A stretch of DNA of 17,588 bases, taken from NCBI GenBank assembly GCA_030037185.1, contig JASHRR010001416.1, positions 1 to 17,588 on the forward strand, read 5' to 3'. Source of the stretch: Xanthobacteraceae bacterium (GTDB lineage: Bacteria; Pseudomonadota; Alphaproteobacteria; Rhizobiales; Xanthobacteraceae). Below the pieces are notes generated by a model. The model was not told the origin of the DNA and made no database searches. It worked only from the letters and a program-made list of their open reading frames with translations. The position numbers were made by a program, and so were the translations under genes. Position 1 is the first letter of the stretch; each line of letters starts with the position of its first letter. Shown here piece by piece: positions 6,073-12,768 of this stretch.

Positions 6073-7872
6073 TCATGCCGCCTCTTTCGCAAGGCGGCTC
6101 ATCTCCCGCAGCACGAGGCTGCGATAAATGCCTTCCTGGTGCATCAAGTGGTCGGGCGGACCATCCTGGACGACTTGCCCGCCTCGCAAAACAACGATGC
6201 GATCGAAGTTATGCACCGTCGACAAGCGATGCGCGATTGCGATCACGGTGCGGCCGCGCATCAGCTTGGCGAGCGCCTCCTGAATGGCTTCCTCGGACTC
6301 CCCGTCAAGCGCCGAGGTTGCTTCGTCCAGCAGAAGCAGGGGTGCATCTTTTAAAAAGGCTCGGGCAATCGCGACGCGCTGGCGCTGTCCCCCCGACAGC
6401 TGCACACCACGATCGCCTACGACGGTCGCAAAGCCGCGCGGCAGTGCCTCGATGAAATCGCGGCACCCCGCAAAATCCGCAGCTTCGATGACCTCGCTAT
6501 CCGTCGCGTCCGGTCTGCCGTAGCGGATGTTGTCCATGGCGGATCGATGAAACAGGGAAAGATCCTGGGGCACTGAGGCAATCGCTGCCCGCAGGCTTTC
6601 CTGCGTGACCCGCGCGATGTCCTGCCCGTCGATCGTGATGCGGCCGTCCTGCAGATCATAGAAGCGCTGGATCAACGCGAGCAGGCTCGACTTTCCGCCT
6701 CCCGATGGACCGACAAGCCCGACCCGCTGACCGGGCTCAAACTTCAGCTCCAGACCTTTGAAAACGACATGTCCATTCGGATAGCAAAATGAGATACGCT
6801 CTAGCTCGACCGATGCACCTCGCCGAACGAGGCAGGCCGCCTCGGGGTGATCGCGAAGCTCGTGCGGGACGAGGAGCGTCGCCAGCGCTTCCGAGAGCCG
6901 CGCGAAGTGCTGGGTGACGTCGACCAGGGCGACCGCGAGGTCGCGCGTTGCGTGCAGAACAGCTAACCCCAATGTGCATGCGAGGACGACGTCGCCGGCG
7001 GTGACGGCACCCTCTTCCCACAGGACAACGGCCCAGGCGAGCAATCCTATTGCCAGGACAATCGTCACGGCGGCATGCAGAATGCGAATTCTTTCGAGAT
7101 AGAGCAGGCTGCTTCGACGGGCCTCCATTTCGCGCGCGACCGTCGCGTCAAACCGACGATACTCCCGTCCGCGACCGCAGAACGACCACACGAGCGGCAT
7201 GTTGGCGATCACATCGACCATTTCGCCGTCCACGGCGGCGGCCTTGTCGGCAAAGTCGTGATGCAGGGCCTGGCCCGCGGCGGCGAGGCGAAACAAGGCG
7301 AAGACCATCAGCCCCGCAACCGGCATGAGAACAGCCGCCATGTACACGCTGACGGTGCCGACCAGAGAAATTGCGATGGCGGTTGCGGCACACGGAGGCA
7401 GCACGTTCCACACAAACATATTCTCAACCGCAAACACAGCGTTCGAGGTTGCGGTGACGCGGCTTGCCAATGTGCCCGGCATTCGCTGCGCGAAATATCC
7501 CGGCGCGTGGCCGGTCAGGTGGCGAAACAGGTCCCGGCGCAGGTCGCCGGTAACGCCGACGAACGCAGAGTGTGCGACCAGACCGGCCAATCGCCACAGC
7601 CCGCAATCCGCCGCAATAAGTCCGACAAGCAATCCGAACGCCGGCCAAATGCCGTTCGCGCTATCGCCCGGATGCGCCAAGGTATCGACGAGAAGCTTGA
7701 TGCCGTATTGCGTGCCGACCGAGCATGCAACCGCTGCGAGGACCGCCGTCAGGATGGCGGCGTGAGCAGCCCAGCGCCGGGAGACGAACCTAAACGCAAA
7801 GGCGATCGGACGGTTGGCGTACCAACTTAAATCGTTCATCGCCATGATACACCGAAAACTCGAAGCTTTCAT
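6073..7872 (-). CDS. ABC exporter, fused permease and ATPase
   Basis: This half-transporter of 599 residues has the MsbA/NdvA-type layout and should act as a homodimer in the inner membrane. The permease half (about 1-330) holds several hydrophobic segments, e.g. around residues 36-52, 78-100, 156-198 and 268-310. The ATPase half has Walker A GPSGGGKSS (Lys 394), Q-loop Gln 436, signature LSGGQ (492-496), Walker B LLLLDE (Asp 516, Glu 517) and H-loop His 548, all intact. The start is uncertain: ATG at 7872, 7845 and 7839 are all in frame and none has a good ribosome site. The copies of a 10-base repeat at 7850-7859 and 7883-7892 straddle the first choice. A GT4 glycosyltransferase follows on the same strand, so a glycan or glycolipid cargo is plausible. 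Cargo cannot be read from sequence. Confidence 0.9.
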   Translation of the reverse strand: MKASSFRCIMAMNDLSWYANRPIAFAFRFVSRRWAAHAAILTAVLAAVACSVGTQYGIKLLVDTLAHPGDSANGIWPAFGLLVGLIAADCGLWRLAGLVAHSAFVGVTGDLRRDLFRHLTGHAPGYFAQRMPGTLASRVTATSNAVFAVENMFVWNVLPPCAATAIAISLVGTVSVYMAAVLMPVAGLMVFALFRLAAAGQALHHDFADKAAAVDGEMVDVIANMPLVWSFCGRGREYRRFDATVAREMEARRSSLLYLERIRILHAAVTIVLAIGLLAWAVVLWEEGAVTAGDVVLACTLGLAVLHATRDLAVALVDVTQHFARLSEALATLLVPHELRDHPEAACLVRRGASVELERISFCYPNGHVVFKGLELKFEPGQRVGLVGPSGGGKSSLLALIQRFYDLQDGRITIDGQDIARVTQESLRAAIASVPQDLSLFHRSAMDNIRYGRPDATDSEVIEAADFAGCRDFIEALPRGFATVVGDRGVQLSGGQRQRVAIARAFLKDAPLLLLDEATSALDGESEEAIQEALAKLMRGRTVIAIAHRLSTVHNFDRIVVLRGGQVVQDGPPDHLMHQEGIYRSLVLREMSRLAKEAA

Positions 7873-8200
7873 GATGCGCCCGCACCGAAAACCGTTTCAT
7901 TCGTGATCAAGGGGTCCCCCCTCGCAACGCCCTATGGCTGCCCGCCCTCATGCTCTGCCAATCCGCCCAACGAGGAGTTTCGGCCGACCAGCCAATCGCC
8001 GGGCGACAACCCACCGCGAGGTCCGCCAACCTCCTGCTCGACGCGAAGCGTTAGACATGATCCTCCCCAAAAGAAAACACGGTGCCCGATGAAGTGCTGA
8101 GGGGTTGAGAGGCAGGAAGCAGTCGGGTCCCCGTGGTAAGTAGTTAACCCGACAAAGTGAGGAATGTTCCATGGATTGTAATAAAATCTCTGTTCGATAT
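7873..8200. other. Upstream region of the ABC exporter, no gene
   Basis: About 330 bases with no supportable gene. It includes a second copy of CACCGAAAAC (7883-7892; the first is 7850-7859), an inverted repeat GTCGGGT/ACCCGAC (8122-8128, 8147-8153), and an AT-rich patch at about 8178-8216 with GATATTTCC-GATATTT repetition. The exporter promoter should lie here but I cannot place a confident -35/-10. Confidence 0.4.
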
Positions 8201-8244
8201 TTCCGATATTTAAAAGGCGGAACGAGGCCGCCAGAGAGGCGGTT

Positions 8245-8457
8245 GTGGCGGTTGTTGGGCCCCGCGACCCCGATCAATGGGTGTTAAACGATCCCGCGGC
8301 GACGCGCCGGGCCGGCCGATCCCTTCAGCAAAACGCGGCGCGGGCTGTGCGCAACTGGGATCCGCGCACCAAAACCGACATCAACGCCGCCGCAAAGGCT
8401 GTTGACACTGCGTGTACCCGGTGCGGCAAGGTGGGGCTGCCTGCGAGGCCGCGATGA
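8245..8457 (+). CDS. Doubtful small ORF with a CXXC near its end
   Basis: This frame of about 70 codons starts at GTG 8245 and stays open upstream to about 8184. It contains DPDQWVLNDPAATRRAGRSL, a predicted helix-rich middle, and INAAAKAVDTACTRCGKVG near the C-terminus. The last part recalls helical cytochromes c of the c' or DUF type, in which a C-terminal helix ends in CXXCHKxY. Here the His after CTRC is Gly, so heme ligation as in those proteins would fail. There is no signal peptide and no clear ribosome site. It could be a truncated, decayed cytochrome gene or a chance frame in a relic-rich stretch. Low confidence. Confidence 0.22.
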   Translation: MAVVGPRDPDQWVLNDPAATRRAGRSLQQNAARAVRNWDPRTKTDINAAAKAVDTACTRCGKVGLPARPR

Positions 8458-8634
8458 TAAACGTACGATTGCGAGAAGGACGACGATGCCACCGCGGATT
8501 GGAGCTCCAGAACCGCGCCGAGCGGAGTGCGAGGGATCCTCGCTGTAAAGATACGCAACGTCGAGGGACCCTGCGTTCCCGGTTTGGCAGCTGCATTTCT
8601 TCAACCGCCGGCCATCCGACGCCGACATTTGCGC

Positions 8635-8760
8635 TCGCCCCCCGCAGTCGGTTGCCGGGCGTCAGACTGATCCACGGTCAGGTAATTTATCGACAAGCGC
8701 AGCTTGCTGTTCCGGCCGCCCTTGGCGACCCCGATTGCCTGTTCCGAGGCCCCATAAGGA
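8635..8760 (-). pseudogene. IS5-type transposase remnant
   Basis: Minus-strand reading gives QAIGVAKGGRNSKL (about 8702-8745), followed after a damaged stretch by SLTPGN (about 8650-8670) in another frame. The pair AIGxSRGGRNSK and LTPGN separated by about 15-20 residues is typical of the middle of IS5-family DDE transposases. Only this core is recognisable and the frame is broken. Neither the ends nor the catalytic residues are seen. It lies next to an IS110 relic on the other strand. Confidence 0.45.
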
Positions 8761-8798
8761 TGGCCCGCTCACCGCGGTTGCCGCAGGACCGGCCTGCG

Positions 8799-9115
8799 AC
8801 GACCATCGCGGTCCCTGGAATCGATCCGGGTGAGAACGTTGTTGGTGTTGATGGGCCTGCGCGGGTTTTGCAGCCGTCGGATGCAGCGGGACGATCCTGC
8901 GCTTGGCGGTGAAGCTCTCACCGTGCATCATTGCAATGGAGGCCTGTTGCGATCATCTGGGGCGACTTCCTGCCGGACAAGGACACATGATCGTTTGATG
9001 TCGCCTGATTATGTTAACCCCCTATGTGAAAGCGCAGAACAACGACGATAGAGATGCCGAGGTGACCCGGCCAATGCCCTCGCTCTATCGCCCCAGGTTA
9101 GCGATCGCGTTCGCC
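8799..9115 (+). pseudogene. IS110-type transposase, N-terminal remnant
   Basis: Plus-strand reading gives TTIAVPGIDPGENVVGVDG from 8799, then LRLAVKLSPCIIAMEACCDH near 8895-8950, then LMSPDYVNP and YVKAQNNDDRDAE in alternating frames up to about 9060. These match in order the DEDD-type N-terminal domain of IS110-family transposases as I know it (GxDxxKN, KLSPCxIAMEAC, RLMSPxYVRPYVKxQKNDDRDAE). At least three frameshifts and an in-frame stop are present, and the C-terminal serine-bearing domain is missing. The Glu of IAMEAC and the Asp pair of DDRDAE survive. The first Asp box reads GIDPGEN. Inactive relic. Confidence 0.65.
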
Positions 9116-9117
9116 CG

Positions 9118-9222
9118 TGGAGGGCGCTCCGCTCACTAACGTTGAAATCGCCGGCAAAAACGTGCGCTGGGTCGTCAAGGGCGGCCTGATGGCCGTGGAG
9201 CAAGACACACGCAACTCGTGAA
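9118..9222 (+). pseudogene. Possible amidohydrolase C-terminal remnant
   Basis: One open frame reads EGAPLTNVEIAGKNVRWVVK then GGLMAVEQDTRNS and a TGA at about 9220. The shape DGxPLxNVxxxxxNVRxVxKGG is common near the end of imidazolonepropionase-like metal-dependent amidohydrolases. Only about 34 codons remain, cut off on the left by the IS110 relic, so function is lost. This is a motif-based guess. Confidence 0.3.
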
Positions 9223-9251
9223 TAGCCACAGCCGGCGCCGAACGGGATCTG

Positions 9252-10334
9252 TCAGCGGCCACGCTGAACGTTGAATTCGGTATTGAAGCAGACCGGAGTA
9301 CGGTACTCCTTCGACACCGTGACAATGTTGGGATACTCGTCTTTTATAGCCTCGGAGATCGGCTCGATCGCCCGCCACAAACCGTTATTGGGGGCATCGT
9401 GATGCGCCGGCATGTACACATCGGGCTGGTACGTCCGAATGTGCTCGATTGCCTGTTCAACCGTGAGCGTGTTGAGATATGATGCTGCGACCGCGATCAG
9501 CGCAAGATCCACCCGGCCGATCCGCTCCATGACGGCCTTCTCCCATTCGGTGATCCGGCCACCGCTGTCGCGGTAGATGATGCGAAAGCCATCATCAAGA
9601 GTGATCAGGTAGGCAATAGTCCCCTCGGTAATAGCCCGGCGATCGGACGTGCCCCGCTGCCGAATGACGTTTTGCTCGGCGGCTTCCTGCTGCGTCAATG
9701 GCCTTGTCACCTGCTTGAGCGCCGCATCGATCGGCCCGACAATGTTGGCCGGCGGCTCGCCGTGCCGGCCTAGGATTGGCTCGACCGTGAAGCCTGCAAA
9801 TTTTAGGATTTCGCCGCCCCGGCCCGTCACGGTTTTCACTTGCTTGGAGTCGATCTGCTGTGTGGCGAGCTTCTCGGTCGTCACCGGCGCACCGACCACT
9901 GTCGCGCCTGTCCTTGCTCCGACGGACGCTGCATCCGACATGTGGTCGAAATGCCCGTGGCCGATGAGAATGGCATCGGCACGTTTGACATCTGTGGCCT
10001 TGAAACCGAGGGACGGGTAGACGCTGCCGCGGTCGTAGTAGGCATCCAGCAGCAGGATATGACCGTTGTGCACCAGCTCAAAATTCGCATAGCCAATCCA
10101 GCGCACCGCAAGCGTATGCGGACTGCGAGGCATGGCGCCGCCAGTGGAGGCAAGCGTACGCGCGTAGCAAGCCGGATCGCGCGGCTCGGCTGCCTGGTCG
10201 ATCGCATCATTCAATTCGGAGCGCGGGTCGTTGAACGGGCGACCCTTCCCGTTTCCACAGATGGTCACAAGCGCAACTGCCGCAACAGCAGCACTCGTAG
10301 CGAATCGAAACGCTTTGGGGTGAAGGCAGATCAT
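9252..10334 (-). CDS. Exported MBL-fold metallohydrolase
   Basis: This metallo-beta-lactamase-fold hydrolase of 360 residues is probably periplasmic. I start it at ATG 10334, where residues 6-26 (PKAFRFATSAAVAAVALVTI) form a signal peptide. The longer open frame up to 10523 adds 63 low-quality residues. Metal-binding motif HGHFDH falls at residues 126-131 in ILIGHGHFDHMSD, with further candidate ligands His 191 (LGRHG), Asp 256 (YRDSGG) and His 311/312 (MPAHHDAP). This complete set fits a binuclear zinc site. The fold includes the typical RWIGYANFELVHNG early strand. The substrate is unknown; relatives include lactonases, phosphodiesterases and esterases. It stands alone on the minus strand between relic DNA on the left and about 500 bases without a gene on the right. 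Confidence 0.85.
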   Translation of the reverse strand: MICLHPKAFRFATSAAVAAVALVTICGNGKGRPFNDPRSELNDAIDQAAEPRDPACYARTLASTGGAMPRSPHTLAVRWIGYANFELVHNGHILLLDAYYDRGSVYPSLGFKATDVKRADAILIGHGHFDHMSDAASVGARTGATVVGAPVTTEKLATQQIDSKQVKTVTGRGGEILKFAGFTVEPILGRHGEPPANIVGPIDAALKQVTRPLTQQEAAEQNVIRQRGTSDRRAITEGTIAYLITLDDGFRIIYRDSGGRITEWEKAVMERIGRVDLALIAVAASYLNTLTVEQAIEHIRTYQPDVYMPAHHDAPNNGLWRAIEPISEAIKDEYPNIVTVSKEYRTPVCFNTEFNVQRGR

Positions 10335-10829
10335 GGCGCCGCTCGCAAGATAATCTAGCGGCCCGAGAATGATCGCCTGTTGGAGATCTGGCAAGAGCCG
10401 TCCCGGCTCCGTCGAAACTCGCCGATCCGCATCACTCACCGGTGGGGCAGGAGCACGGCCGGGCAGAATCCGGATGTGCCATCCGTCTTCAAGACACCCG
10501 CATCGCCACGCTTGCACGATCAAGGCCGGGAGGAACTCCCGTTTCTTCGAGAGCTCCCGCAGGTGCGGATGAAGGATGGCCGGCGTCCTTGCGCAAAAGC
10601 TTCACGTTGTTCGAACGGGCGAGCGGGCCGTCACCGCCGCGGCCGCCAACGAGCGCCGCCCGCGTCGGAGCGTCTCCCGGCGCGGCCGAATGGCCGCACA
10701 CCACGACCTTCCTCTGTCCGCCGCCAGCGGCAATCCCCAAGACCCCGCTCGACCGCCCGCCGATTGCGATCCGGTTTCTTGTTCGGACCGTCCTTAGCAG
10801 GTGAACCTTTTTTGGTGACACCGGCGCCG
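10335..10829. other. About 500 bases without a supportable gene
   Basis: Open frames here on both strands are Arg/Pro/Ala-rich, lack ribosome sites and match nothing I recognise. Part of it (10498-10522) resembles 3361-3385 (about 20 of 25 bases), which may mark a dispersed repeat. The promoter of the hydrolase at 9252-10334 should be near 10340-10420, but none is clear. Confidence 0.45.
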
Positions 10830-11540
10830 CTATTGGCGCACCAGATTGATCGGCTCCCGGCCCTCGGGAATGCTACGCTGCCAGTTTTTCGGATCGTTTG
10901 CCTCGAAGCGCCAGAAGCGCCCGGCTTTCGATCTGAATACCAACTCGCCGCGATCGAGATACCAAGCCGCGGGCCCGAAGCCCGTGACGATCGGCTCGCA
11001 GCCCGGTTTGAGCTTGAGCGCAAAGGCGTCGTCGCCGGCGGCTGCGTTGGTCAGCGTGATCGTGCACACGGTTTTTCCTGAGCCGCGCACCACGCTCCAA
11101 TCCCCCGCCATCTCCTCGAGCGGAACGTTCACGGCGGCGGCGGTCGCCGCATTCTGCAGGAAGAAGATGCCTTCGCCGGGCCGCTGGGCTTCGAAGATGC
11201 CGCTCTCCACTTCGGAGAATTCCAGCACAGGCTTGCCTTTGCTGTCCATTAGCTTGACGAGGTCGAGACCGCCGATTGTCCAGCCGATGACGTCCTTCAA
11301 TTCCGGCATCTGCGTCGCGCACGCCTTGTCGGCGTCGAGCCTGAACAACGCACCGCTCGGATCAGCCTTGAAGATCAATTGGCAGCTGCGGTCGCGATCG
11401 GCGTTGGAAATCTCCCACTTGCCGATCATGGTCTTGAAGGTCTCGTTTGATGTTATCGCCCGCTGGGCGGAGACCTGCGGCGCCGCGACGATGACGGCGA
11501 GGGCGAAAAAGGCGTGAAGCATGTTTTGGCGACCGGGCAT
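10830..11540 (-). CDS. Exported protease inhibitor Inh/Omp19-type protein, two repeats
   Basis: This 236-residue secreted protein starts at ATG 11540, with GGAG (11549-11552) eight bases upstream. This beats the outer ATG at 11558, which overlaps that site region. The signal peptide covers residues about 1-25 (LHAFFALAVIVAAPQVSAQ, cut after VSA). Two similar domains follow: MIGKWEISNADRDRSCQLIF in the first and MAGDWSVVRGSGKTVCTITL in the second. The GxWxxxxxxxxxCxxxL pattern is that of AprI/Inh metalloprotease inhibitors, and each copy has a second Cys (CATQMPEL; GCEPIVTGF), so one disulphide per domain is likely. Family members act in the periplasm or outer membrane. No protease gene is nearby, so the target is open. 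Downstream of the hydroxyacid dehydrogenase on the same strand, with 96 bases between. Confidence 0.75.
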   Translation of the reverse strand: MPGRQNMLHAFFALAVIVAAPQVSAQRAITSNETFKTMIGKWEISNADRDRSCQLIFKADPSGALFRLDADKACATQMPELKDVIGWTIGGLDLVKLMDSKGKPVLEFSEVESGIFEAQRPGEGIFFLQNAATAAAVNVPLEEMAGDWSVVRGSGKTVCTITLTNAAAGDDAFALKLKPGCEPIVTGFGPAAWYLDRGELVFRSKAGRFWRFEANDPKNWQRSIPEGREPINLVRQ

Positions 11541-11636
11541 CGAGATATCTCCATGCAAATGCGCCGCAACGAGATGAATGGCGCGGGCCTCCCCCGCATC
11601 CGGTTAATCCCATTCGCGAAGAAATCCGCAAATGCG

Positions 11637-12608
11637 TTATTTTTTCGGCGGTGTCTCCGGAACCGGCGTGAGCGGCCCCTTGCCGGATGCCCAGGAGAGC
11701 AAATTGTCCACAACCAGCTGATCCATTGCGGCGCGCGTGTAGGCCGACGCCGATCCCAGGTGAGGGAACAATACCACATTTTCCATTTCAATCAGCTCCT
11801 GGGGAACCTTCGGTTCGTTAACAAACACGTCAAGCCCGGCGGCGAAAATCTTCTTCTCGCGCAGGGCGGCGATCAGCGCCGGCTCGTCAACGACCGAACC
11901 GCGCGCAACGTTGATCAAAATGCCTCTCGGCCCAAGGGCTTCGAGCACGGCCGCGTTGACGAGATTGCGAGTCTCTGCGCCGCCCGGCACGATCACGATC
12001 AGCACGTCCACGTCATGCGCCATCTCGAGCAGGCTCGGGTAGTGCTGGTAGGCGACCGCGGCCTGGGGCCGGCGCGAATGATAGACCAGCGGGACTCTGA
12101 AGGCGTCGAGCCGCCGCGCGATCGCCTGCGCAATCCGGCCCATCCCGATCATCCCGACGGTGCGGTCGCGCAGAGTGGCAGCGGTCAGCGGGTAGGGCGC
12201 CTGCTGCCATTTGCCGGCCCGTAGATAGCGTTCCGCCCGGGGGAACTCGCGCACCGTGCACAACAAAAGCCCAAGCGCGGTGTCGGCAACCTCCTCGTTG
12301 AGCACATCGGGCGTATTGGTGACCAGGATGCCGTGCGCACCCGCCCATCTGGCGTCCACGTGGTCGTAGCCGACGCCAAAACTCGATACGATTTCGAGCT
12401 TGGGGAACCGCTGCATGAAATCCGCATCGATTGTCTGGTTGGAGTAGGTGACCGCAAATGCCCGCACGCGGTCGGCGATACCATTCGCAAATGTCCTCGG
12501 GTCGTTCGCCTCGATCAGCCGGTGAACCGTGAACGCCGGCTCCAGGCCCTTTGCCAGGAGCGGCTTGGCGGGCCCGACCAGCAAAACATCGGGCTTCTTG
12601 TCAGCCAT
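11637..12608 (-). CDS. D-2-hydroxyacid dehydrogenase (glyoxylate/hydroxypyruvate reductase type)
   Basis: This cytoplasmic NAD(P)H enzyme of 323 residues interconverts 2-oxo acids and D-2-hydroxy acids. Start ATG 12608 is set by GGGGAGAG four bases upstream (12613-12620). The longer frame to 12698 has no such site. Substrate-side sequence FGVGYDHVD is at about 77-85. Rossmann motif VGMIGMGRIAQAIARR covers 151-166. The catalytic triad is Arg 236 (NVARGS), Glu 265 (VNEP) and His 283 (FPHLGSA). An Arg pair (SRR, 178-180) after the second strand suggests NADPH preference. Length is normal and all key residues are present. It lies downstream of the E2 gene with a hairpin between them (12689-12714), so it may be separately transcribed. 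The precise substrate (glyoxylate, hydroxypyruvate or other) is not readable. Confidence 0.88.
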   Translation of the reverse strand: MADKKPDVLLVGPAKPLLAKGLEPAFTVHRLIEANDPRTFANGIADRVRAFAVTYSNQTIDADFMQRFPKLEIVSSFGVGYDHVDARWAGAHGILVTNTPDVLNEEVADTALGLLLCTVREFPRAERYLRAGKWQQAPYPLTAATLRDRTVGMIGMGRIAQAIARRLDAFRVPLVYHSRRPQAAVAYQHYPSLLEMAHDVDVLIVIVPGGAETRNLVNAAVLEALGPRGILINVARGSVVDEPALIAALREKKIFAAGLDVFVNEPKVPQELIEMENVVLFPHLGSASAYTRAAMDQLVVDNLLSWASGKGPLTPVPETPPKK

Positions 12609-12612
12609 TCGA

Positions 12613-12620
12613 CTCTCCCC
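12613..12620 (-). promoter_or_regulatory. Strong ribosome-binding site of the hydroxyacid dehydrogenase
   Basis: GGGGAGAG on the minus strand, four bases before the ATG at 12608, fixes the start and rules out the 30-residue N-terminal extension. Just upstream lies a direct repeat TGATGCAC (12622-12629 and 12631-12638). Confidence 0.6.
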
Positions 12621-12688
12621 ATGATGCACGTGATGCACAAGGTTTGCGCGGCAAGCCGTTCTTGGCGTCACGCGCAAGCAGGCATCCT

Positions 12689-12714
12689 GGTACCCCACAG
12701 CATTGAGGGGTACC
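12689..12714 (-). terminator. Terminator-like hairpin behind the E2 gene
   Basis: There is a perfect 8-bp stem, GGTACCCC (12689-12696) and GGGGTACC (12707-12714), with a ten-base loop, 54 bases past the E2 stop and 80 bases before the next gene's start. There is no clear T-run. It would separate the two genes into different units or moderate read-through. Confidence 0.4.
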
Positions 12715-12768
12715 GGATTCCCACACTCGCGGGAAACAAGAATCGTTCCAAGACCTCCGCCGACGGCA

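Noticed and set aside
7075..7830. Plus-strand open frame of 251 codons over the ABC exporter
   Set aside because: It is opposite the permease domain; Arg/His-rich composition is typical of antisense frames in GC-rich DNA.
8412..8912. Plus-strand frame of 166 codons
   Set aside because: Only its last part carries IS110-like sequence; the remainder is unconserved-looking and antisense to an IS5-like core, so it is not a single gene.
10380..11081. Plus-strand frame of 233 codons
   Set aside because: Its right half is antisense to the Inh-type gene; the left half is low-complexity Arg/Pro-rich sequence without a ribosome site.
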